A stretch of DNA of 29,447 bases from a virus: positions 1 to 29,447 of the IMG/VR virus record IMGVR_UViG_3300030116_001611; one strand, 5' to 3'. Made by a program: the position numbers and the translations under genes. The stretch's first letter is position 1. Each line of letters begins with the position of its first letter. The notes under the pieces are model-generated. The model was given only the letters and a program-made list of their open reading frames with translations. It was not told the origin of the DNA and did not search any database. This document shows, piece after piece, positions 23,726 through 29,447 of the stretch.

Positions 23726-24189
23726 ATCTTTATGAATTTTTCTTGTGTTCCTTTTCCATAAATAGTATTGTAATAAGTTTTCCAGTAAAAAGCTTGTTCT
23801 TTTAAAGTTTTTGGGAGGGGTTTGGGAACTCTTCTATAGTGCATCCTGCACATGATAACACTAAAAGCAATATTAGTGGTTAATAAAAACTCAAGATCTT
23901 TTTTATCAGCAGTTGGCAAAACATAATGATTTAAAAAACAAGCCTCCTCTATTTCAGTCAATAGCTTTGGTCTATGACATAAATAGTTTTTACATATATC
24001 TATTGCTGTGTCCCCCTCCATTTGAAAGAATCCCCTTGCAATAGGTTTTCCAAGTTGCATTAAATACTTATAATTAGACTCAACTAAACCAGTGTTGTAA
24101 ATTAAATTTACTGCATCATTAGAGTAGTATTTTTTGTCTAATCTTTTTAGAGTATCTTTTATTATCTTTAAGATCTGAGCTTTATTCAT
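23716..24189 (-). CDS. Lysozyme/transglycosylase-like endolysin
   Basis: The 157-residue product has the pattern of goose-type-lysozyme-like lysins of marine phages: YNTGLVESNYKYLMQLG (catalytic Glu in LVES), then ARGFFQMEGDTAIDICKNYL, both conserved in that family. It has no signal peptide, so release should need a holin. It overlaps the small basic gene upstream (TAATG). It cleaves the glycan strands of peptidoglycan (family knowledge). The C-terminal part (KPLPKTLKEQAFYWKTYYN) also recurs in such lysins. Confidence 0.8.
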   Translation of the reverse strand: MNKAQILKIIKDTLKRLDKKYYSNDAVNLIYNTGLVESNYKYLMQLGKPIARGFFQMEGDTAIDICKNYLCHRPKLLTEIEEACFLNHYVLPTADKKDLEFLLTTNIAFSVIMCRMHYRRVPKPLPKTLKEQAFYWKTYYNTIYGKGTQEKFIKICK

Positions 24190-24275
24190 TACTTCTTTTT
24201 TCTTCTCATCATTTTATTTTTTTTCTTTTTAGGTCTACCAACCTTACTTCCATAAGTTCCTTTTCCTTGTGGCAT
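24189..24275 (-). CDS. 28-residue Lys/Arg-rich peptide
   Basis: ATG at 24273..24275 gives 28 codons: MPQGKGTYGSKVGRP followed by a Lys/Arg tail. The start overlaps the upstream stop (TAATG) and the stop overlaps the lysin start. I recall similar 'GKGTYG..VGRP' peptides, always near lysis and basic genes, in marine phages. It is very basic and probably binds nucleic acid or another acidic partner. The function is unknown. Confidence 0.65.
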   Translation of the reverse strand: MPQGKGTYGSKVGRPKKKKNKMMRRKKK

Positions 24276-24523
24276 TATCTAGCTCTCCTTACTTTTTTTC
24301 TTGTTGATTTACTATACTTAGCAAACTGTTTTCCAGCTTTACTAGCTTTTCTCTTTTTCCTATTTTCATAAGCTTTTTGACTTGGGGTCAAAGATTTTCT
24401 AACACTAGCTGGGAGATATCTACCCCTTTTTCTTCTAGGTTTTTTCTTGTCTCCCTTAGAAATATAATCCCATTTTTGATCAGTCCATCTTTTTAAACTT
24501 CTTTGAGACTTTTTTAAAGCCAT
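24275..24523 (-). CDS. Small very basic protein of a recurrent marine-phage family
   Basis: The 82-residue product begins MALKKSQRSLKRWTDQKWDY and contains GRYLPASVRKSLTPSQKAYE. Roughly a third of residues are Lys or Arg. The pattern 'W..Q.W' plus 'RYLP' recurs in marine phage and large-virus sequences I recall. No enzymatic motif is seen. It is coupled to its neighbours on both sides by one-to-four-base overlaps. Confidence 0.7.
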   Translation of the reverse strand: MALKKSQRSLKRWTDQKWDYISKGDKKKPRRKRGRYLPASVRKSLTPSQKAYENRKKRKASKAGKQFAKYSKSTRKKVRRAR

Positions 24524-24717
24524 TATTTATAGCCTCCACCCCTTTTTTTATATTCTCTTGCTAACATCTGAGCCTTACGCCCGCTCCACTGCCCAGCTCT
24601 TCCACCTTTTGACCCTGCTTTTATTTTATAAAAAAGTCTTTTTCTCATAGTTGGTTTTGTATAATTACCAGCTTTATTGACTGTTGATTTTCTTCTTTTT
24701 TTTCTTCTTGCTACCAT
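24523..24717 (-). CDS. Small basic protein of a recurrent marine-phage family
   Basis: A 64-residue product (MVARRKKRRKSTVNKAGNYT, then KPTMRKRLF, GQWSGRKAQMLAREYKKRG). The 'NKAGNYTKP.MRKR.F' and 'GQWS.RKAQ.LA' pattern is one I know from a widespread phage family (possibly DUF5872; number not certain). It overlaps the upstream gene by seven bases. Probable nucleic-acid-binding or virion-packaged protein; role unknown. Confidence 0.7.
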   Translation of the reverse strand: MVARRKKRRKSTVNKAGNYTKPTMRKRLFYKIKAGSKGGRAGQWSGRKAQMLAREYKKRGGGYK

Positions 24718-24995
24718 TTTACTTTATTTGCCCAATAAGCCGCACTTAAACGACCTTTTGCTATGTTTTTGGCATGTCTAGCCTTAAAAGATTTTCTTTT
24801 TGCTTTCATCCTTGCTGACTCTCCTTTTTTAGGTTTTCCAGCAGTTCTCGCTCCTTGTTGCCCAAATCTAATTAATTTAATCGTTGATCCAGATTTTGCC
24901 AAAACCACATGACTTTTAGTTTTATGTCTTGGAGTTCTTTTTGGTTTGTTAAATCCTTTTAATCCAAATCTTTTTAATCTAGGATCTCTAGCCAC
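24711..24995 (-). CDS. DUF6321-like basic protein
   Basis: The 94-residue product starts at GTG 24993..24995, one base overlapping the stop of the upstream gene. Its sequence MARDPRLKRFGLKGFNKPKR, then THKTKSHVVLA-like strands, KLIRFGQQGA and KSFKARHAKNIAKGRLSAAY, matches my memory of the DUF6321 family, common in marine phages. It is strongly basic with a conserved-type end (WANKVKW). Function is unknown; DNA binding is plausible. Confidence 0.75.
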   Translation of the reverse strand: MARDPRLKRFGLKGFNKPKRTPRHKTKSHVVLAKSGSTIKLIRFGQQGARTAGKPKKGESARMKAKRKSFKARHAKNIAKGRLSAAYWANKVKW

Positions 24996-25156
24996 TATTT
25001 TTTTTCTTCTTCTAAAATCTTTTTTATTTTAACAATCATATCATCATCTTTTTTAGATGGAGTAATTTTTGCAACCATACCAGCAAACCAAAGTATAGCA
25101 CCAGCCTTTCCTCTTTTTGATACTTGCCTTTCAATCCATTTACTAAGTAAACTCAT
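24995..25156 (-). CDS. 53-residue membrane-associated protein (pair with next gene)
   Basis: ATG at 25154..25156 gives MSLLSKWIERQVSKRGKAGA, then a short hydrophobic span (ILWFAGMVAKI) and ITPSKKDDDMIVKIKKILEE. The stop (24995..24997) overlaps the next start. It shares the 'PS.KDD' segment and charged tail with the protein at 25157..25306, so the two look like paralogues. It could be holin-like or a regulator of lysis. Confidence 0.6.
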   Translation of the reverse strand: MSLLSKWIERQVSKRGKAGAILWFAGMVAKITPSKKDDDMIVKIKKILEEEKK

Positions 25157-25306
25157 TTAATTCTCCTTTTTTAACATTTTTTTTAATCCATCAAATAAAA
25201 CATCTAATAGAATATCATCTTTATCAGATGGGGACATTTTTACAGCTTTTTCTAAAACCATAAAAGCTAATAAAACCCACTCCCAGTTATTGCTTAACCA
25301 TTCCAT
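25157..25306 (-). CDS. 49-residue membrane-associated protein
   Basis: ATG at 25304..25306 opens 49 codons: MEWLSNNWEWVLLAFMVLEK, one short hydrophobic span, then MSPSDKDDILLDVLFDGLKK and a basic end. It shares 'PS.KDD' and its layout with the 53-residue protein downstream. It overlaps the upstream tiny gene by 13 bases. A holin or antiholin role is possible from position. Confidence 0.6.
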   Translation of the reverse strand: MEWLSNNWEWVLLAFMVLEKAVKMSPSDKDDILLDVLFDGLKKMLKKEN

Positions 25307-25440
25307 TTTTTATTCCTTATATTCATAATTAATAAATATATACTTAAAAGAGCCACAATTACCTGCAAAACCTCATGAATACCAGATAGGTGAACTAAGT
25401 AATTACTAAAAGAAATTGAGGCTATTTTGAGGCTATCCAC
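25294..25440 (-). CDS. 48-residue membrane protein
   Basis: GTG at 25438..25440 follows GGAGGAG at the end of the upstream gene. The product (MDSLKIASISFSNYLVHLSG, then HEVLQVIVALLSIYLLI) has one strong span near residues 24-39 and a basic end (NIRNKKWNG), the layout of a small single-span holin. It overlaps the upstream gene by eight bases. Confidence 0.6.
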   Translation of the reverse strand: MDSLKIASISFSNYLVHLSGIHEVLQVIVALLSIYLLIMNIRNKKWNG

Positions 25441-25768
25441 GACTCCTCCCATTCATCTTTCCACTCATGTAACTAATTTTATCACTAAGGTCATCAACTT
25501 CCTTCATAACTGCCTCATGCCTTCGATCTAGTTTATCATTTATGTTTGTTTTAAAATTATTTACAGAATCAATTAACTTAACACAAATGCTCATAGTGTT
25601 TGTCATTTCAGTTGAAAGCTTTGCTAAGTCTGTTTGAATTTCATCAATTATAGTTGTTTGTGATTTGTTTTCTTTTATTAGGCTTGTAATCATAAAGCCA
25701 AACAAAATCATACAACAGCCAATTACTCCTAATTCGCCGTAAGCTTCTATAATTGAAGATGTGTCCAT
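25433..25768 (-). CDS. TM/coiled-coil protein, holin- or i-spanin-like
   Basis: The 111-residue product has an N-terminal span (about residues 12-31, LGVIGCCMILFGFMITSLI) followed by a long charged coiled coil (IIDEIQTDLAKLSTEMTN, then ILDKLDRRHEAVMKEVDDL-like stretch). This fits a Bhl/UviB-type holin or an inner-membrane spanin. It is next to a lipoprotein gene, the usual spanin pairing. The role in lysis is inferred from layout and position. Confidence 0.6.
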   Translation of the reverse strand: MDTSSIIEAYGELGVIGCCMILFGFMITSLIKENKSQTTIIDEIQTDLAKLSTEMTNTMSICVKLIDSVNNFKTNINDKLDRRHEAVMKEVDDLSDKISYMSGKMNGRSRG

Positions 25769-26041
25769 TTATTTAGTAATAACCTTTATTTGCTCAAATT
25801 TTGAATGTTTATAACACCATATAGAACCACTATAAATGTTTGAATTATAATAATGACTTATAGAATCTTGATCTATGATTTCTTGAAATACATTTGAAGA
25901 ATAATCTTCATCAAGTGCATGACCCATAATAGACCATCCAGAGCATCCAATTATAGTTGAAAGCAAACACCCCACAAAGACAAACTTTATGGGGATGTTG
26001 TAGGATGTGGTTTGGTTATTATTTTTCTTTTTTTTCTTCAA
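25769..26041 (-). CDS. Predicted lipoprotein, o-spanin candidate
   Basis: The 90-residue product starts at a TTG (26039..26041) and has a very basic N-terminus (MKKKKKNN), a hydrophobic segment (IKFVFVGCLLSTIIGC) and a lipobox IIGC at about residue 33. The mature part is small and polar with SYYNSNIYSGSIWCYKHSKF-like Tyr/Ser residues. Such small lipoproteins beside a TM/coiled-coil protein often form a spanin pair. A superinfection-exclusion lipoprotein is the main alternative. TTG use and start are uncertain. Confidence 0.6.
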   Translation of the reverse strand: MKKKKKNNNQTTSYNIPIKFVFVGCLLSTIIGCSGWSIMGHALDEDYSSNVFQEIIDQDSISHYYNSNIYSGSIWCYKHSKFEQIKVITK

Positions 26042-26243
26042 TTAAACTCTCTCTAAACATTTGTATCAATGCACCTTTTGTAACTTCTAACTGTTCTCCA
26101 AGAAAACCATTTGACTGGATCTTATCATTTACATTTTTTAAATGAAAATAAATACCTTTTTGTTTTTCACTCATGTCATCAAAAAAGTATCCTTTGTCAT
26201 CTAGCGTTAATTCTGGCTGTTTGTCTTTTTTATTTTTAGCCAT
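26019..26243 (-). CDS. Small acidic protein, DUF6447-like
   Basis: A product of 74 residues (MAKNKKDKQPELTLDDKGYF, then DDMSEKQKGIYFHLKNVNDK). The 'L.lDDk.Y..ddMse.qk....h..' start resembles DUF6447 proteins of marine phages, typically placed near tail genes. The C-terminal helix is acidic/basic mixed. It overlaps the lipoprotein start by 23 bases. Function is not known. Confidence 0.6.
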   Translation of the reverse strand: MAKNKKDKQPELTLDDKGYFFDDMSEKQKGIYFHLKNVNDKIQSNGFLGEQLEVTKGALIQMFRESLIEEKKEK

Positions 26244-26265
26244 TATTGACTCCTATTGTTATTGT

Positions 26266-26592
26266 TTAAAGTTTTTTAAAATCCTCTATCGCTAATGCAA
26301 GACCATCACTATGTGCTTTGGCTCTAGCCATTTCATCATCATATTTTTTCTTTTCATTTTCTAATTCAGCAAGTGAGTATTCTCTTTCTGAATCTGGCAT
26401 AGCTTTACCAGTTTCAGAATCCCAACGCTTACATACACAAGCAATATAACTTTGCTTTACTGCATCTTGTTTCTTTTGAACTACCTCACCAGCTTCATTC
26501 TTAATTTCTTTTTTAGCTGGAGATATTTCTCTTTCTTTTTTAGCAAAATCTGCTGTTTTGCCTTTTTTATCTTTGTATTTTGCCCAATTCAT
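26266..26592 (-). CDS. Charged helical protein behind tail fibre, unknown
   Basis: The 108-residue product begins MNWAKYKDKKGKTADFAKKE and is highly charged. Helices such as YSLAELENEKKKYDDEMARA point to a coiled coil. One Cys pair-like spot (ACVCKRW) is isolated. It follows the 82-residue gene by one base. Small proteins at this place may be fibre-assembly chaperones; that is inference only. Confidence 0.6.
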   Translation of the reverse strand: MNWAKYKDKKGKTADFAKKEREISPAKKEIKNEAGEVVQKKQDAVKQSYIACVCKRWDSETGKAMPDSEREYSLAELENEKKKYDDEMARAKAHSDGLALAIEDFKKL

Positions 26593-26593
26593 T

Positions 26594-26842
26594 TTATTCC
26601 TCGTCTGCTTTTAGTTTATCTGACCACGCTTTTTTAACAGCATCAGTCCAAATTGCACCAGCTAACGCCTTAATCTCATCTGATTCAGAAGAAATATCCA
26701 TATCTGGTGTTAATACTTTTCTATGGTAGGAATATGATATTTCCTTACCATCCTCTATTATTGAAGTTTTAGTACGAACATTGATATGCTTGTACTCTCC
26801 TCTAACTTCATAATCATCTTTTATTTGTTTTTCTAAAGCCAT
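26594..26842 (-). CDS. Small protein directly downstream of tail fibre
   Basis: The 82-residue product (MALEKQIKDDYEVRGEYKHI, then NVRTKTSIIEDGKEISYSYH) has alternating beta strands and a C-terminal helix (LAGAIWTDAVKKAWSDKLKA). This type recurs after tail-fibre genes in marine phages I recall, so a fibre-assembly role is likely. It is separated from the fibre stop by 44 bases and has an AAGGAG site. Confidence 0.65.
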   Translation of the reverse strand: MALEKQIKDDYEVRGEYKHINVRTKTSIIEDGKEISYSYHRKVLTPDMDISSESDEIKALAGAIWTDAVKKAWSDKLKADEE

Positions 26843-26886
26843 TTTAACTCCTTGTTATTTGTTCCATTTAATTATCCAATTAAAAA

Positions 26887-29447
26887 TTAAATTAAATAAG
26901 TTATTGTGAATGTTAATGTATTTGAACCAACATCAGTATTTGTATAGCTAACAAAAGCTCTATCTCCATTACCATCATTATAATAAAATGCTAATTGACC
27001 ACTTCCAGCATTTCCTAAAGCATAAATCATCGTGCTTTCACTAAAAGCTGTAAATCTGAAATTTGCAACTCCAGTTGGAAAACTATTTGTTGCAAAATTA
27101 AATGGAACGCCACTTAAAGTAAATGCATCTCCACCTCCTCCAGAATCATCAAATCCAATGTTCCCTTCAAGTGTAACAACATTTCCTATTTTAGTATATA
27201 CTGCTCTTGTCACAGTTATAGAACTTGGTGCATGACCACTTCCAGAAACAAAAGCTGGTGTCCAAGTACCTTCTTCATAATCATCTAAGGTATTTGCATC
27301 TGCACTAGCTGATTGAGTATCTGGAAAGTTTACTCCAGCACAATGAACTGTTGCTCCACTATCTTGTGACATATAAACATCTGTATGAGAAGCATTACCT
27401 AAAACAATTTTATTAGACCCTTGCCCTATTGCTTCTCTACCAATTACAATAGAGTTGCTATCTGTATTTGTTCCAACATCTGCACCAGCACCTATAATAA
27501 CATTGTTTTCACCAGAGCTTATTAAATCACCCGCAAGATGTCCGATACAAGTATTTTCATCAGTAGCCTCATTGTTGCCATTTGCGAGGGCATTATAACC
27601 TATGGCTGTGTTTCCTAATGCACCTCCGGGTATTGACCCAGCCGCACCATAACCAACTGCTGTATTTTGATTTCCAGTAGTATTTGCATCCATAGCTTGA
27701 TAACCAATAGCTGTATTTCCTTGACCACTTGTTAAAGAATAAAGTGCTTGATGTCCAATAGCAATAGTACCAGTTTGACTATTATTTGTAACTCCATTCA
27801 TAACATCAGAACCAATTCCTATGTTTCCAATAACAGAGCCTTGTCCCCCTTGCATGGCATTTTTCCCAATAAGCACATTATCATGTGAAGCATCGTTGTC
27901 AATGGAATACCCAGCTTGACTTCCAATAACAACATTAAAATCTTCTCCACCATTTGCTGTAAACATAGCTTCATAACCAATAGCAGTATTTCTTTGTCCA
28001 GTAGTTTGACTAGTCATAGCTCTATATCCAATAGCAACTGACTTATCACCAGATGTAATTGAAGCTCCAGCACCATGTCCAATTCCAACTGTGCCTAAAG
28101 CGGCAGTTGTCATTACGCCATTTAATGAGCCATAACCTATTGCAACTGTGCTTAAAACTTCTTGTGAAGAGCTTCCAGATGCAGTTCCTACAGCGACATT
28201 ATATCTTCCAACTGTAATTGCATCTAATGAACCAGACCCAACAGCAGTGTTAGAGGCTTCTCCATCAAAGTTTTGATTTAATAAAGCGTTGTACCCTACA
28301 GCAGTTGAGTGAGTACCAGTGTCCTCTGAACCTAAAGCACTTGAACCAATAGCTAAATTAGCATCTCCAGAGGTAATATCTTCTAATGCCTTATATCCAA
28401 TCGCAATATTGTTTTGCGCTCCAGCAACAGTTCCAGTCCCCATAGCCAAATCACCGATAGCAACATTACCATCTGAACCATTATCAGAACTAGCATTAAA
28501 AGCACTTTTACCAAATACTGTATTATTTGAATTACTATCATTATTACTTAATGAAATTCGAGTGTTGGCATCTAATTTTAATACTTGAGTTAAATTAGTA
28601 TAAAAGCCAAGAGATTCTGATGATGCAGTAGGGTTTAAATCAGCTTGTATATATGTTCTGATTCCACTATTTGAACCAAATAAAATAAATTGATCTGAGG
28701 TGTTTGGAGATAATAAATGAATATTTGTATCGCCATTATTTTCAACAACCAAAGGAGAATTTGAGTTTGCATCTACAGTTCCAGCACTTCCTTTATGAAT
28801 GTGAAGCGTATTGTCTGGAGAAGTAGTGCCAATCCCTACACTACCCCCCTCTTTTACTACTAAACCATTAGAGCCATATACTGAAAGTTCTGCGTAAGCA
28901 TCTGTACCAGTATCATAGTAATAACTAAGAGCCAAAGAATCTCCATTATTTGCGGCTTTTCCCATCCATTGAGCAACATATTCTCCATCAGCATCTACTG
29001 CTCTGAAAAGTTGTACAATACTACCAGAACTTGTAGCTGTGCTATTCACATGAAGCGTAGTAGCTGGAGAGGCAGTTCCAATCCCGACATTTCCATCTAT
29101 TATTTGCAAAGGTTCATTTAATGTGCCATCTTTTGTAACACCAAATTTCATGTGACCAGAATCAGCATCACTTGAATCCCATGTTGAAATTCTGCCAATT
29201 TCATTTGTGCCATTATAAAATTGTATTAATGCAGTAGGACTTCCATTACTTGTTGCAGTAGTTCTTTTTAACTCTAAATATGGATAATTACCTTCAAATC
29301 TAACAAACATATCACTAGAATCTTTAACATGCAATAATCTATCTGCTGAACAATTAATCCCAACAAGTCCAGTATCAGAAATATTTATTCTTTGAACTCC
29401 ATTAGTTGCTATGCCTAAAGCGTTGTTACTGGGTAAAAATAATCCAG
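26887..29447 (-). CDS. Tail fibre, C-terminal part with YadA-like repeats
   Basis: This frame enters from the right edge without a start and ends at a stop at 26887..26889. The first in-frame residues are GLFLPSNNALGIATNGV, fitting the gene part at 1..416. Then come NVGIGTASPATTLHVNS and SVGIGTTSPDNTLHIHKG (fibre-shaft motif 'GIGT.SP...LH'), about 22 YadA-head-like repeats, and a distal domain beginning TLDDYEEGTWTPAFV with YTKIGNVVTLEGNI, seen in receptor-binding tips. A TTG at 29332..29334 is not needed as a start. Trimeric fibre, host recognition. With the left part about 983 residues. Confidence 0.85.
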   Translation of the reverse strand, partial: GLFLPSNNALGIATNGVQRINISDTGLVGINCSADRLLHVKDSSDMFVRFEGNYPYLELKRTTATSNGSPTALIQFYNGTNEIGRISTWDSSDADSGHMKFGVTKDGTLNEPLQIIDGNVGIGTASPATTLHVNSTATSSGSIVQLFRAVDADGEYVAQWMGKAANNGDSLALSYYYDTGTDAYAELSVYGSNGLVVKEGGSVGIGTTSPDNTLHIHKGSAGTVDANSNSPLVVENNGDTNIHLLSPNTSDQFILFGSNSGIRTYIQADLNPTASSESLGFYTNLTQVLKLDANTRISLSNNDSNSNNTVFGKSAFNASSDNGSDGNVAIGDLAMGTGTVAGAQNNIAIGYKALEDITSGDANLAIGSSALGSEDTGTHSTAVGYNALLNQNFDGEASNTAVGSGSLDAITVGRYNVAVGTASGSSSQEVLSTVAIGYGSLNGVMTTAALGTVGIGHGAGASITSGDKSVAIGYRAMTSQTTGQRNTAIGYEAMFTANGGEDFNVVIGSQAGYSIDNDASHDNVLIGKNAMQGGQGSVIGNIGIGSDVMNGVTNNSQTGTIAIGHQALYSLTSGQGNTAIGYQAMDANTTGNQNTAVGYGAAGSIPGGALGNTAIGYNALANGNNEATDENTCIGHLAGDLISSGENNVIIGAGADVGTNTDSNSIVIGREAIGQGSNKIVLGNASHTDVYMSQDSGATVHCAGVNFPDTQSASADANTLDDYEEGTWTPAFVSGSGHAPSSITVTRAVYTKIGNVVTLEGNIGFDDSGGGGDAFTLSGVPFNFATNSFPTGVANFRFTAFSESTMIYALGNAGSGQLAFYYNDGNGDRAFVSYTNTDVGSNTLTFTITYLI
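27397..28530 (-). repeat. YadA-head-like degenerate repeats in tail fibre
   Basis: About 22 copies of a motif of the form N-x-A/V-I/V-G-x-x-A, for example NTAIGYQAM, NTAVGYGAA, NTAIGYNAL, NTAIGYEAM and NVLIGKNAM, with 9-23 residues between copies. This is the repeat of the left-handed beta-roll in trimeric autotransporter heads. The copies differ at DNA level, so recent exact duplication is not seen. Confidence 0.8.
29423..29447. repeat. Right copy of terminal direct repeat
   Basis: Pairs with 1..25 (23 of 25 identical). In the fibre gene both copies encode the same place: GLF-L/S-PS-N/S. The mismatches change one residue each, consistent with population variation rather than two distinct modules. 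Confidence 0.7.

Noticed and set aside
1-29447. CRISPR array, insertion sequence, integrase or lysogeny region
   Set aside because: No regularly spaced repeats, transposase catalytic motifs, recombinase motifs or divergent repressor promoter were seen.

Overview
The window is most likely one complete small genome of a marine tailed phage (siphovirus-like Caudoviricetes). The DNA is AT-rich. Genes are packed with short overlaps and every credible gene lies on the minus strand. Several proteins (the small Lys/Arg-rich proteins, the goose-lysozyme-like lysin, the Mom-like protein, the tail fibre start) resemble families I know from uncultured marine phages. The two ends share an imperfect 25-bp repeat (1..25 and 29423..29447, 23 of 25 identical). 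Joined there, the interrupted tail-fibre frame closes exactly into a gene of about 983 codons. I therefore read the window as a circular map of about 29.42 kb.

Transcription runs from high to low coordinates. The only sizeable non-coding region (14071..14286) separates the end of the tail operon from the first early gene. It holds a good promoter, two direct/palindromic repeats and a long inverted repeat. Early genes run from 14070 down to 8078: many small proteins, a histone-fold-like protein, zinc-ribbon proteins, an HTH protein, three tiny membrane proteins, an SSB-like protein with an acidic tail, an HNH nuclease, a replisome-organizer-like protein and a Mom-like DNA-modification protein. 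No polymerase, helicase, integrase or lysogeny repressor is recognisable, so replication probably relies on host machinery.

The packaging and head module follows (8005 down to 456): a 59-codon gene, TerS, TerL, portal, Mu gpG-like protein, Mu gpF-like protein with a possible ADP-ribosyltransferase tail, scaffold, major capsid protein and a small virion-type protein. A hairpin follows the capsid gene. The tail fibre then crosses the window ends. From about 26.8 kb down come three small proteins and a lysis-type cluster (lipoprotein, TM/coiled-coil protein, three tiny membrane proteins), then four tiny basic proteins, a lysozyme-like lysin and a zinc-ribbon/metallophosphoesterase fusion. Last is the connector and tail module: head-tail adaptor, tail terminator, tail tube, G/GT chaperones with a clear -1 frameshift site, tape measure and two large tail-tip proteins.

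The host cannot be fixed from the sequence. Shine-Dalgarno sites are common, which fits a proteobacterial host. The early promoter reads both as sigma70-like and as the Bacteroidetes TTTG/TAnnTTTG pattern.
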